64,000 bases of DNA. Origin: Mesoterricola silvestris. Its GTDB lineage: Bacteria; Acidobacteriota; Holophagae; Holophagales; Holophagaceae. Location: the NCBI RefSeq assembly GCF_030295405.1, contig NZ_AP027080.1:2790001-2854000 (forward strand), in the 5' to 3' direction. The translations under genes were made by a program, and so were the position numbers. This document shows positions 41,081 to 49,471 of this stretch, piece after piece (position 1 is the first letter of the stretch; each line of letters opens with the position of its first letter). The notes beneath the pieces were generated by a model. That model saw nothing but the letters and a program-made list of their open reading frames with translations, ran no database searches and was not told the DNA's origin.

Positions 41081-41775
41081 GTGCTCTTCCCCCGGAGGGT
41101 TGACCCGCATTTGAAGCCGGACAGGCCGGTCCCTTGGCTCCACCCGCATTACCGGGCATCGTCGCTACTACGGACCGGTCCGCCCCGGCGCCCCGCTTCG
41201 GTACTCTCGCCCTACGGGGGACTACCCCTCGGACTTCTCCCTTGGCATCGGGACGCTCGGTTCCCACGTTCCACACAAGAGCCTGGACAGGGCTCGCGCC
41301 GCTTCTACGCCGGCCACCGCCCGGACCGTAAGCAGGTCCCTTCCGGGCTTGGTCCCAGGACTTCATCCGGAGCCTGGTTTCGATGGCTTTTGATCTCTTT
41401 CGACGCCTCATCAGCGGTTCACTTTTGTTCGCCTTCCCTGTCCCTACCTGACGGGGGTTCCCCCGCCTTTTCCGGGTCCGCTCACCACCTGGGGTGTCAC
41501 CCCCACGCAGCGCCCGGTGGTTTGGGATCTGGCCCTGCAGCCCGACCCCGGGGGGCCTACCCCCATCTCTCATGCAGCACAGCTGCTATCTCTCAGGTTG
41601 TTTTATTTGGACCTCCTGGGAGATGAAGCGCCTTTCGTGGCGCACGGATGAACGCCGATGTCGGGGATGAAGGAGATGAAGGGCGCAAATTCATCCAACC
41701 AATTCGATCAACTATTCCGCAATGCGACTTCGGTCACATCAAAATTTCTTCCCGTCCGAAAGCCAGGCCCTAGAC

Positions 41776-41800
41776 TTGTGGGATCAAAAGCACCCCACAA
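41776..41800. promoter_or_regulatory. Inverted repeat TTGTGGG-N11-CCCACAA upstream of the second hydrogenase set
   Basis: The two 7-bp arms are perfect and lie 29 bp before the receiver gene at 41829. The outer TTGTG/CACAA halves resemble Rex half-sites but the spacing (25 bp in all) is too long for one Rex dimer. It may be an operator or a small hairpin. No clear sigma-70 promoter is seen between 41684 and 41828. Confidence 0.4.
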
Positions 41801-41828
41801 CTCCATACACCGGCACGGGAGGTCCTCC

Positions 41829-42200
41829 ATGGCCAAGATCCTCATCGTCGATGACGACCCGGATATCGTAGAAGCCAGCACGCTCTTCCTGGAGCGGGCG
41901 GGGCACGACATCGCCACCGCGTTCAACCGCCGGGACGGGATGAAGGCGGTGGAAACGTTCGGGCCCGATCTCCTCATCCTCGACGTGATGATGGAGCAGC
42001 CGGATGACGGCTTCGCCATGGCCCAGGAACTGCGGCGCCAGGGGTGGAAGCGGCCCATCCTCATGCTCACGTCCGTGGCCTCCGCCTCGGGGCTCGCCTT
42101 CGGGCGGGACGACGAGATGGTCCCCGTCGACGATTTCCAGGCCAAGCCCGTGGAACCCGCGGAACTGGTCCGGAAGGTCGCGGCACTTCTGAACGCATAG
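41829..42200 (+). CDS. Stand-alone response-regulator receiver (second hydrogenase set)
   Basis: A 123-residue receiver: LIVDDDPD pocket, Asp52 in LILDVMMEQ, Thr in MLTSVAS, and Lys in FQAKPVEP. It has no output domain. GGGAGG is seven bases before the ATG; the upstream in-frame extension runs into the repeat and intron junction and is non-coding. It resembles the receiver at 31109 (shared MME-x-x-D-x-GF). It is followed 10 bp later by hydC2, and the operon ends with a GAF kinase, its likely phosphodonor. Confidence 0.9.
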   Translation: MAKILIVDDDPDIVEASTLFLERAGHDIATAFNRRDGMKAVETFGPDLLILDVMMEQPDDGFAMAQELRRQGWKRPILMLTSVASASGLAFGRDDEMVPVDDFQAKPVEPAELVRKVAALLNA

Positions 42201-42210
42201 GGGGCGATCC

Positions 42211-42732
42211 ATGCTGATGACCGAACGCGACCGTCTCGCCTCGGAGATCCGGTCCCTGGCCGCCAAGCTGGGCCAGGACCGCACCTCCCTCATCCCGATC
42301 CTCCTCGAAGTGAAGCGGAAGTACCACACCATCGACAGCTACGCCATGCAGGTCATCGCCGACCTGCTGGGCATCCACCCGGTGGAGGTCAACAGCGTGG
42401 TGTCGTTCTACGCCTTCCTGGGGGGCCACCGCCAGGGCAAGTTCGTCATCCGCCTGTGCCGCACCATCTCCTGCGACATGCAGGGCAAGAGCCGGGTGGA
42501 GCGCCAGCTGGAGAACGACCTGGGCATCCGCTTCGGCGAGACCACCCCCGACGGCAAGTTCACCCTGGAGTTCGCCAATTGCATGGGCATGTGCGACCAG
42601 GGCCCCGCCCTGCTGGTCAACGACCGCATCCACACCCGGGTCACCCCCGAGAAGGTGCACGAGATCCTGGAGGCGTGCCGGCGCGTGTTCGGCGTGCACG
42701 CCGCCGAAACCAAGGAGGTGGTGTTCAAATGA
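42211..42732 (+). CDS. hydC: HydC/NuoE-type [2Fe-2S] subunit (copy 2)
   Basis: A 173-residue NuoE/HndA-like protein. The [2Fe-2S] ligands are in CRTISCDMQG and CMGMCDQGP, with the helical N-terminus IPILLEVKRKYHTIDSYAM. It is clearly diverged from copy 1 at 36475, so the two hydrogenases are not a recent duplication. The stop overlaps the hydB2 start (ATGA), giving tight coupling. It transfers electrons within the second hydrogenase complex. Confidence 0.94.
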   Translation: MLMTERDRLASEIRSLAAKLGQDRTSLIPILLEVKRKYHTIDSYAMQVIADLLGIHPVEVNSVVSFYAFLGGHRQGKFVIRLCRTISCDMQGKSRVERQLENDLGIRFGETTPDGKFTLEFANCMGMCDQGPALLVNDRIHTRVTPEKVHEILEACRRVFGVHAAETKEVVFK

Positions 42733-43904
42733 GCCCCCTGCCCACCTACGATTCCATGATCCCCGAGGCCGGCCTGCGGGCCGCCCTCGCCCTGGACCGC
42801 CCCCGGATCATCAGCGAGATCGGCGCCTCCGGCCTGAAGGGCCGCGGAGGCGCGGGGTTCCCCACCGCGGTGAAGTGGAACTTCGCCGCCGCCGCCCAGG
42901 CCGACAAGAAATTCGTCATCTGCAACGCCGACGAAGGCGAGCCCGGGACCTTCAAGGACCGCGTGATCCTGCAGGAGCACGCCGACCTGGTCTTCGAGGG
43001 CATGACCGTCGCCGGAAAGGCGGTGGGGGCCCACGAGGGCATCCTCTTCCTGCGGGGCGAGTACACGTACCTGAGGGGCCACCTGGAGGCCGTCCTGGCC
43101 GGGCGCCGGGACCGGAACCTCCTGGGCAAGGGCATCCTGGGCTCGGGCCTGGATTTCGACATCCGCATCTTCATGGGCGCGGGCGCCTACATCTGCGGCG
43201 AGGAGACCGCCCTCATCGAGGCCCTGGAGGGCTTCCGGGGCGAACCCCGCAACCGGCCCCCCTTCCCCGTCAACACGGGCTTCCTGGGCCGGCCCTCCAT
43301 CGTGAACAACGTGGAGACCCTGGCCTGGGCGGCCTGCATCCTGGGCCGGGGCGCCGACTGGTTCCGCAGCGTCGGCACGGAGAAGTCCACGGGCCGCAAG
43401 ATCTTCAGCGTATCGGGGGACTGCGCGCGCCCGGGGGTGTACGAATTCCCCATGGGACTCACGGTGGCCGAGCTGCTGAAGGAGGTGGGCGGGGAGGACG
43501 CCAAGGCCGCCCAGATCGGCGGCGCCGCCGGCCAGTGCGTGCCCGCCAAGGATTTCGGGCGCTCCATCGCCTTCGAGGACATCCCCACGGGCGGCTCGAT
43601 CATCGTGCTGGGACCGCACCGGGACATGCTGGACGTCCTGCACAACTTCCTCGAGTTCTTCGTGGACGAGTCCTGCGGGCAGTGCGCCCCCTGCCGCCTG
43701 GGCAACACCAAGCTCCTCGAGGGCCTGGAAATGCTCCGGAACGGCACCTGCAGCATGGCCTACCTGAAGGAGCTGTGCGACCTGGGAGGCACCATGCAGG
43801 TGGCCTCCAAGTGCGGCCTCGGCCAGAGCAGCCCCAACGCCTTCCTCTCCGTCGTGGAAAACTTCCGCGAGGAGCTGATGGGCCGAATCCCAACCCACGC
43901 CTGA
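42729..43904 (+). CDS. hydB: HydB/NuoF-type FMN subunit, short form (copy 2)
   Basis: A 391-residue NuoF-like flavoprotein. NADH/FMN motifs are GRGGAGFPTAVKW, CNADEGEPGTFKDR and GAGAYICGEETAL. The [4Fe-4S] ligands lie in ESCGQCAPC and KCGLGQ near the end. Unlike HydB1 it has no thioredoxin-like N-terminus, no C-terminal ferredoxin domain and no GltD/NfnB module, so it is the minimal core. That reduced cluster set raises the question whether this enzyme bifurcates electrons or simply exchanges with NAD(H). It is flanked by hydC2 (overlap) and hydA2 (20 bp). Confidence 0.94.
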   Translation: MSPLPTYDSMIPEAGLRAALALDRPRIISEIGASGLKGRGGAGFPTAVKWNFAAAAQADKKFVICNADEGEPGTFKDRVILQEHADLVFEGMTVAGKAVGAHEGILFLRGEYTYLRGHLEAVLAGRRDRNLLGKGILGSGLDFDIRIFMGAGAYICGEETALIEALEGFRGEPRNRPPFPVNTGFLGRPSIVNNVETLAWAACILGRGADWFRSVGTEKSTGRKIFSVSGDCARPGVYEFPMGLTVAELLKEVGGEDAKAAQIGGAAGQCVPAKDFGRSIAFEDIPTGGSIIVLGPHRDMLDVLHNFLEFFVDESCGQCAPCRLGNTKLLEGLEMLRNGTCSMAYLKELCDLGGTMQVASKCGLGQSSPNAFLSVVENFREELMGRIPTHA

Positions 43905-43924
43905 TCCCACACGAGGATGCGTCC

Positions 43925-45847
43925 ATGAGCACCGATCTTCCAGAGACCCCCCGGCGCGCCCCCTCCAGCCAGCAGGGACAGACCGTCGCGGTGGCCGAGA
44001 ACACCGCCGCCATCGGCGGCACCGTCAGCGTCACCATCGACGGCCAGACCCTGAAGGTGCCCCTGGGCACCACCATCCTGGACGCCGCCAGGCGCATCGG
44101 CGTCAAGATCCCCACCCTGTGCAACCACCCGGACCTGTGCGTGGCGGGCGTCTGCCGCATCTGCTCGGTGGAGGTGGAGGGCCAGCGCACGCTCCAGGCC
44201 GCCTGCGCCTACCCCGTCACCTCGCCCATCACGGTGTACACCCACACCCGCAAGGTGCGCATGGCCCGGCGCCACATCGTGGACCTGATGCTCTCCGAGC
44301 ACTACGGCCACTGCTACGCCTGCGGCCGGAACAACAACTGCGAGCTCCAGACCCTGGCCAAGGAGTACGGGGTGGACTTCTTCCGCTTCGGCCACCCCGA
44401 GAAGCCCGCCCACGCCATCGACCACTCCAGCTACTCCGTGGTGCGCGACAACAACAAGTGCGTGCTGTGCCGGCGCTGCGTGCGCACCTGCATCGACCTG
44501 CAGGACGTGGGCACCATCGAGGTGCTGGGCCGGGGCCGCACGAGCCACGTCTCCACCTTCCTGGAAAAGCCCCTGGGCAGCGTGGTGTGCATCAACTGCG
44601 GCCAGTGCATCAACCGCTGCCCCACGGGCGCCCTGCGCGCCAACGACCCCACCGACGAGGTGTGGGAGGCCATCCACGATCCAAGGAAGCACGTGGTGAT
44701 CCAGACCGCCCCCAGCCCCCGGGCCGCCATCGGCGAATGCTTCGGCCAGCCCGCGGGCACCGCCCTGACCTTCGAGCTGAACACGGCCCTTCGCATGTGC
44801 GGCTTCGACCAGGTGTTCGACACCAACTTCAGCGCCGACCTCACCATCCTGGAGGAGGGCACCGAGCTCCTGCTGCGCCTCAAGAAGGCCCTGGTGGACA
44901 AGGAGCCCGCGGCCTTCCCCCAGTTCACCAGCTGCTCGCCGGGCTGGGTGAAGTACCTGGAGCACTTCTACCCCGAGTACATCCCCAACCTCAGCACCGC
45001 CAAGAGCCCCCAGCAGATGTTCGGGGCTGTCATCAAGACCTACTACGCGGAAAAGCAGGGCATCGACCCCAAGGACATCGTCACCGTGGCCCTCATGCCC
45101 TGCTCGGCCAAGAAGTTCGAATGCAACCGGCCCGAGATGGACGACTCGGGGTTCAAGGACGTGGACTACGGCCTGACCACCCGCGAACTGGCCAAGATGA
45201 TCAGCGAGACCGGCCTCGACCTGCCCCGCCTGCCCAAGTCGGACTTCGACGCCCCCTTCGGCACCGCCACGGGTTCGGGCGTCATCTTCGGCGCCACGGG
45301 CGGAGTCATGGAGGCCGCGCTGCGCACCGTCATCGAGCTGGTGGTGGGGGTGAAGGTGGAGGATCTCTTCGAGCACGCCGACATCAAGCCCGTGCGGGGC
45401 TTCGAGGGCGTCAAGTACGCCGAGATCCCCGTCCCGTCCGTGGGACCCGTGCCGGCCATCCTGGCCCCCCTCTTCCCCAGCTGGGACTTCCTCAAGGGCG
45501 CCACCCTCAAGGTGGCCGTGGCCCACGGCACCGCCAACGCCAAGGCGGTCATGGAGGACATCAAGCGGGGCGGGCCCTTCAGCCAGTGCCACTTCATCGA
45601 GTTCATGGGATGCCCCGGCGGCTGCATCGGCGGGGGAGGCCAGCCCATCCCCACCTCCCCGGAGATCCGCAAGGCCCGGGCCCAGGCCATCTACGCCGAG
45701 GATTCCGCCTACGCCGTGCGCAAGTCCCACGAGAATCCCGACGTGCTGAAGGTCTACGCCGAGTTCCTCACCGAAGGTCCCTGCGGGCACCGGAGCCACA
45801 AGCTCCTCCACACCCACTACACTGAACGAGGACGCTACATCGAGTAG
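43925..45847 (+). CDS. hydA: [FeFe] hydrogenase catalytic subunit, NAD-linked type (copy 2)
   Basis: A 640-residue iron hydrogenase with a 33-residue N-terminal extension. Clusters: [2Fe-2S] (Cys66/77/80/94), His126 with Cys130/133/139, two [4Fe-4S] (Cys179/182/185/189 and 222/225/228/232), and H-cluster Cys337 (TSCSPGW), Cys393 (MPCSAKKFE), Cys563/Cys567 (GCPGGCIGGGGQP). The same Cys-to-Ser change after the first H-cluster ligand is seen as in copy 1. All clusters are intact, so it should be active once matured by HydEFG. It has no signal peptide. It is followed 13 bp later by a kinase gene. Confidence 0.96.
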   Translation: MSTDLPETPRRAPSSQQGQTVAVAENTAAIGGTVSVTIDGQTLKVPLGTTILDAARRIGVKIPTLCNHPDLCVAGVCRICSVEVEGQRTLQAACAYPVTSPITVYTHTRKVRMARRHIVDLMLSEHYGHCYACGRNNNCELQTLAKEYGVDFFRFGHPEKPAHAIDHSSYSVVRDNNKCVLCRRCVRTCIDLQDVGTIEVLGRGRTSHVSTFLEKPLGSVVCINCGQCINRCPTGALRANDPTDEVWEAIHDPRKHVVIQTAPSPRAAIGECFGQPAGTALTFELNTALRMCGFDQVFDTNFSADLTILEEGTELLLRLKKALVDKEPAAFPQFTSCSPGWVKYLEHFYPEYIPNLSTAKSPQQMFGAVIKTYYAEKQGIDPKDIVTVALMPCSAKKFECNRPEMDDSGFKDVDYGLTTRELAKMISETGLDLPRLPKSDFDAPFGTATGSGVIFGATGGVMEAALRTVIELVVGVKVEDLFEHADIKPVRGFEGVKYAEIPVPSVGPVPAILAPLFPSWDFLKGATLKVAVAHGTANAKAVMEDIKRGGPFSQCHFIEFMGCPGGCIGGGGQPIPTSPEIRKARAQAIYAEDSAYAVRKSHENPDVLKVYAEFLTEGPCGHRSHKLLHTHYTERGRYIE

Positions 45848-45860
45848 CCCCAGGGGCGCA

Positions 45861-47168
45861 ATGGCCGAGGTCCATCCCATCCTGCACTTCCTCGCCCCCA
45901 CGGGGGCGGGGCCGGCGCGCGTCTTCGACGCCCAGGAGCAGGCCGTCCTGGACCGCGTGAACCAGGAGATCGCCGGGGAGTCCTCCCTGGACGACATCCT
46001 GGACTTCCTCTTCCAGGGCATCCGGGAGCTGTACCCCTGCGACCGCATCGGCCTGGCCTTCATCGAGGACGAGGGCCGGCGCATCGTTGCCCACCGCAAC
46101 CGGACCCTCTACGAGCCCATGCTGCTCAAGGAGGGCTACGCCGAGGATCTCGCGGGCAGCTCCCTGCGCCGGGTGCTGGATTCCAACTGCACGCGGGTCA
46201 TCTACGACCTCCCGCGCTACCTGGCCGACCACCCCGCCAGCGCCTCCACGCGGATCCTGGTGAGGGAGGGCGTGCGGAGCTCCCTCACCTGCCCCCTGAC
46301 GGTGAAGGACCGGGCCATCGGGGTCATCTTCCTCAGCTCCCGGGAGCCGCGGGCCTACACCCCCTACCACGTGCAGCTGTGGATGGCCCTGGCGGAGCGC
46401 CTCAGCCAGGCGGTGGAGAAGGTCTGGCGCATCGAGCAGCTCACCGCCGCCAACCAGGCCTACACCGAGGTGCTGGCCTTCGTCAGCCACGAGCTGAAGA
46501 ACCCCATCGCCAGCATGATCACCGACGCCCGGGTCCTGGAGGGCGGGTACCTGGGCCCCCTGGAGCCCCGTCAGAGCCAGAAGCTGGAGCGCCTCATCGC
46601 CAAGGGCGGCTACCTCCTGGACCTCATCGGGGAGTACCTGGACCTGGCCCGCATGGAGGGCGGCAACCTGGCCCTCCACCCCGTCTCCGCCCCCTTCGGC
46701 CCCGATGTGGCGGACCCCGCCCTGGACCTCGTCCTGCCCCAGCTCCAGGCCAAGGCCATGACCCTCACCCGGGACATCGCCGCGGACCTCCCCCCCGTGC
46801 AGTGCGACCCCGGCCTCCTGCGCATCGTCCTCACGAACCTCCTGGGCAATGCCGTGAAATACGGCCGCGAGGGCGGCGCCGTGACCCTCAGGGCCGAAGC
46901 CACCCCCGCGGGCCTGCACGTCGCCGTGCGCAACGAGGGCCCCGGCTTCCCCCCCGGGGAACGCCCCAAGCTCTTCCGCAAATTCAGCCGCCTCCAGACC
47001 CCCGAACTCCGTGCCCAGAAGGGCACGGGCGTGGGCCTCTACACCGCCTGGCGCATCATCCACCTGCACGGGGGCCGCATGGACGCCACCAGCCAGCCCG
47101 GAGCCTGGGCCGAATTCACCTTCGATGTCCCCCAGCCGCTGCCTCAGGCCCCGGATGACGCCCTGTAG
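45861..47168 (+). CDS. GAF-domain histidine kinase
   Basis: A 435-residue soluble kinase. A GAF domain spans about residues 30-190 (LDDILDFLFQGIRELYPCDRIGLAF, then VRSSLTCPLTVKDRAIGVIFLSS). Then His210 lies in VSHELKNP, with HATPase motifs LTNLLGNAVKYG and GTGVGLYTAW. The glycine-rich D-box is unusual (RNEGPGFPPG), lacking the usual DxGxG aspartate, so activity should be tested. It ends the second hydrogenase set and probably phosphorylates the receiver at 41829. Its last 25 bases overlap the convergent dusB gene. Confidence 0.87.
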   Translation: MAEVHPILHFLAPTGAGPARVFDAQEQAVLDRVNQEIAGESSLDDILDFLFQGIRELYPCDRIGLAFIEDEGRRIVAHRNRTLYEPMLLKEGYAEDLAGSSLRRVLDSNCTRVIYDLPRYLADHPASASTRILVREGVRSSLTCPLTVKDRAIGVIFLSSREPRAYTPYHVQLWMALAERLSQAVEKVWRIEQLTAANQAYTEVLAFVSHELKNPIASMITDARVLEGGYLGPLEPRQSQKLERLIAKGGYLLDLIGEYLDLARMEGGNLALHPVSAPFGPDVADPALDLVLPQLQAKAMTLTRDIAADLPPVQCDPGLLRIVLTNLLGNAVKYGREGGAVTLRAEATPAGLHVAVRNEGPGFPPGERPKLFRKFSRLQTPELRAQKGTGVGLYTAWRIIHLHGGRMDATSQPGAWAEFTFDVPQPLPQAPDDAL

Positions 47169-48136
47169 TGCTTGAGCTTTTCCAGCTCGGCGACGATCGT
47201 CGCGTGGTCGTTGCACTCCTGGAGGCCCTGGCGGAAATGCACGCCCCCGGGCAGGCCCTTGGTGAACCAGGAGCCGATCTTCTTCATCTTGTGCAGGGCC
47301 TCCCGGGGCTCCAGGAGCTCCATGAGCATCCCGAAGAAGGCGATGCAGAGGTCGATGCGCTCGGCCTCGGTGACCTCCAGGCCGGGCTCCATGATCTGGC
47401 GGAAGATCCAGGGGTTGGTGAGGGCCGCGCGGCCGATCATGACGCCGTGGCAGCCGGTTTCCGAAGCCATGCGCAGGGCGTCCGCGGGGGTGTTCACGTC
47501 CCCGTTGCCGATGATGGGAAAGCGGGTTCCGGCGTCCACGGCCCGGGCGATGAGGGACCAGTCCGCGTGGCCCTCGTACTGCTGGGCGCGGGTGCGGGGG
47601 TGGATGGCCAGGGCCTGGACGCCCTCGGCCTCGAACATGCGCAGGAAGTCCAGGTACTCGGCCTTCTCCTTCTGGCTGCTGTCCCAGCCGGCGCGCATCT
47701 TCACGGTGACGGGCAGGTCCACGGCCTTGACCATGGCCTTGACGCAGGCCTCGGCCAGGCGGATGTCCCGGAGCAGGGCGGAGCCGGCCCCGCCCTTGGT
47801 GACGTTGCTGGCGGGGCAGCCCATGTTCAGGTCGATGAGGTCGGCGCCCGCGTCCCGGGCCAGGCGCGCCGCATCGGCCAGGTGCCCGGGATCGCTTCCG
47901 GCCAGCTGCATGGCGAAGGGGTGCTCCCCCTCGGCGGCCATCATGCGCTCGGCCTTGCGGGCGTGGCGGATGAGCGCCTCGCTGCTGATCATTTCCGAGA
48001 CGGTGAGGCCCACGCCGCCCACCCCCCGGATCATGCGCCGGAAGGGCTGGTCCGTGATCTCGTGGAGGGGCGCCATGACCAGCGGCGGCTGGACCCGCAC
48101 GGGCCCGATGCTGAAGGAGGAATCGGGGAACGTCAC
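47144..48136 (-). CDS. dusB: tRNA-dihydrouridine synthase
   Basis: A 330-residue flavoenzyme that reduces uridines in the tRNA D-loop. FMN barrel motifs are present: PLVMAPLHEITDQPFRRMI, NMGCPASNVTKGGAGSALL (with the catalytic Cys), VTVKMRAGWD, AIHPRTRAQQYEG and PIIGNGDVNT. The GTG start overlaps the stop of the CHMI-like gene by four bases (GTGA), showing coupling. It is the last gene of a four-gene leftward operon beginning with the Ser/Thr kinase. Confidence 0.94.
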   Translation of the reverse strand: MTFPDSSFSIGPVRVQPPLVMAPLHEITDQPFRRMIRGVGGVGLTVSEMISSEALIRHARKAERMMAAEGEHPFAMQLAGSDPGHLADAARLARDAGADLIDLNMGCPASNVTKGGAGSALLRDIRLAEACVKAMVKAVDLPVTVKMRAGWDSSQKEKAEYLDFLRMFEAEGVQALAIHPRTRAQQYEGHADWSLIARAVDAGTRFPIIGNGDVNTPADALRMASETGCHGVMIGRAALTNPWIFRQIMEPGLEVTEAERIDLCIAFFGMLMELLEPREALHKMKKIGSWFTKGLPGGVHFRQGLQECNDHATIVAELEKLKHYRASSGA

Positions 48137-48507
48137 GGGGCCTTTACGCTCGTGGCCTTGAAGTAGCAGTCCTTGCGCATGCCCCGCACCTCCACGGTGA
48201 GGTCGGCCTGCAGCGTCTCCAGGCTCCGGGCGAAGTGGGCCTTCAGGAGGTCCAGGGCGCCCTGGCCCACCTTGGTGAGCGTCGCTTCGTCCCGGCCCTC
48301 CAGCACCAGGATCGTCAGGTGCACGAAGGCCAGGTCCCGGGCCCCGCCGGCCATGCGGAACTCGTCGCACCGGTAGGCGCGGCTCTTGATGTCCTTGAGG
48401 TGGAAGGGGCAATCCTCGGACAGGAACCGGTGGAGCTGCTCCCAGAAGGCCTGGAAATCAGGCTGTTCGGCGATGGTGGGCGTGTACTCGAGGGTCGTGT
48501 GGGGCAT
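48133..48507 (-). CDS. CHMI-like tautomerase (5-carboxymethyl-2-hydroxymuconate isomerase family)
   Basis: A 124-residue protein starting M-P-H-T-T-L-E-Y. Removal of Met exposes Pro, the catalytic base of the tautomerase superfamily. The body matches CHMI (FWEQLHRFLSEDCPF; DIKSRAYRCDEFRMAGG; FVHLTILVLEGRDEATLTKVGQGALDLL). In aromatic degradation CHMI isomerises a hydroxymuconate, but no other degradation gene is nearby and it is coupled to dusB, so the true substrate here is unknown. It is preceded by a membrane protein gene three bases upstream. Confidence 0.85.
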   Translation of the reverse strand: MPHTTLEYTPTIAEQPDFQAFWEQLHRFLSEDCPFHLKDIKSRAYRCDEFRMAGGARDLAFVHLTILVLEGRDEATLTKVGQGALDLLKAHFARSLETLQADLTVEVRGMRKDCYFKATSVKAP

Positions 48508-48510
48508 GGC

Positions 48511-49455
48511 TCACTTTCCGGAAGCCTGGGCTTCCAGCTCCATGATGACAGCCTCCACCTCCGAGTCGTTCCTCCAGAAGAGGGCCGTGACCCGGAGGAA
48601 CCACCCGATGAGCCATGCGTTGGCCAGCACCGCCAGGGCCTGGAAGCCCAGCAGGGTCCACACCCGGAGGGGGGTCCCGCCCCCCAGGCGCCAGCCCAGG
48701 AGGAGCACCAGGAACGGCAGGCCGGCCCGCACCGCCACGCCGCCCACCACCAGGACCGTCCACTGGACGGGGTGGGTCCACAGCCGCAGGAAGCTGGAAC
48801 GCAGGTGGCGGCCCAGGGCCCGGGAGGACCCCAGGTTCCAGCCGGGAGCCCCGGCGCGGTCCAGGCGGCAGAGCCAGGCCTGGACGAAGAACACGGACAC
48901 GAAGGACAGGCGCAGCAGGACCCCGCCCACCCAGTCCAGCCACCCCAGGCCCTGGATGCCGGTCTCCGCCAGCGTCCGGAGGGTCCAGAAGAGGGCCGTG
49001 CCCACCAGGGCCAGGGGCAGGGCCGCGAGCACCAGGGCATCCGCGAAGCCCCAAAGCCAGGCGGCGAACCCCGCGGGAACCCCCGCGGCCCGGGCCTGGA
49101 CCTTCCAGCCGGCCCACAGGAACCACGCCAGGGCCCCCAGGGCCGCCAGGGGCGCGAAGGGGCCGGTCCAGTGGTCCTTGAGCCCGCCGTTGACCGCCAG
49201 GTCCCACAGGTCGCGGACGGTGATCAGCTCGCCCCAGTACGAGGGCAGGCCGCTCCACCCGGCCAGGGCCTTGAGGTGCATGGCCCAGAGGGTGCTGGTG
49301 AGCACGTGGAAGCAGAGCCAGCCCCCCAGGAGCCCGAGCCCCCACCGGCCGCCGCCCCCGGCCAGGGCCGCGCCCAGGAAGGACCAGGGCCCCGCGGGGG
49401 CGGGGGTTTCCCGTCCGGAGGCGTCGAGGGGGGAGGCTTCGTCAGGCATGGGCAT
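48511..49455 (-). CDS. Multi-spanning membrane protein of unknown function
   Basis: A 314-residue protein with about six hydrophobic segments (for example LGLLGGWLCFHVLTSTLWAM, PLAALGALAWFLWAGW, ALVLAALPLALVGTALFW). The short N-terminus is Pro-rich and polar, and the end (DSEVEAVIMELEAQASGK) is acidic. I recognise no family motif. It sits between the Ser/Thr kinase gene (16 bp gap) and the CHMI-like gene (3 bp), so it is co-transcribed and may be a target or partner of the kinase; that is inference. Confidence 0.75.
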   Translation of the reverse strand: MPMPDEASPLDASGRETPAPAGPWSFLGAALAGGGGRWGLGLLGGWLCFHVLTSTLWAMHLKALAGWSGLPSYWGELITVRDLWDLAVNGGLKDHWTGPFAPLAALGALAWFLWAGWKVQARAAGVPAGFAAWLWGFADALVLAALPLALVGTALFWTLRTLAETGIQGLGWLDWVGGVLLRLSFVSVFFVQAWLCRLDRAGAPGWNLGSSRALGRHLRSSFLRLWTHPVQWTVLVVGGVAVRAGLPFLVLLLGWRLGGGTPLRVWTLLGFQALAVLANAWLIGWFLRVTALFWRNDSEVEAVIMELEAQASGK

Positions 49456-49471
49456 CCAGAAACGCTATCAC

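Larger units (their letters stand above)
39737..41645 (-). mobile_element. Complete group II intron (1909 bp) with reverse transcriptase
   Basis: Read on the minus strand, it begins GTGCGCC at 41645 and ends at 39737 with GAC. Domain V is at 39810-39771 (starts GAGCCGGATGAGG). Domain VI has a GC stem with an unpaired branch-point A at 39743, seven bases from the end. The exon just before the intron ends TTCATCC, and a perfectly complementary GGATGAA (IBS1/EBS1) lies at intron positions 278-284 (41368-41362). Joining the exons recreates an uninterrupted palindrome, which confirms both boundaries. The protein lacks an endonuclease domain, so mobility would use nicked, single-stranded or replication-fork DNA. 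Confidence 0.93.
39612..41683. repeat. Palindromic repeat family member R2, split by a group II intron
   Basis: The element occupies about 39612-39736 and 41646-41683. A 29-bp arm at 39636-39664 pairs perfectly with 39722-39736 joined to 41646-41659, that is, only after the intron is removed. Outside the core, TTCATCC/GGATGAA motifs recur on both sides. Sequence and layout match R1 and R3. It lies between hydG and the second hydrogenase gene set. Confidence 0.85.

Noticed and set aside
39737-41645. The intron considered as a degraded remnant
   Set aside because: The reverse transcriptase frame is uninterrupted, YADD is intact, both ends and domains V/VI are present and IBS1/EBS1 pair perfectly.
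31515-45847. The HydB/HydC genes considered as parts of respiratory complex I (nuoE/nuoF)
   Set aside because: They are each linked to an [FeFe] hydrogenase HydA with complete H-cluster motifs, and no other nuo genes are present.
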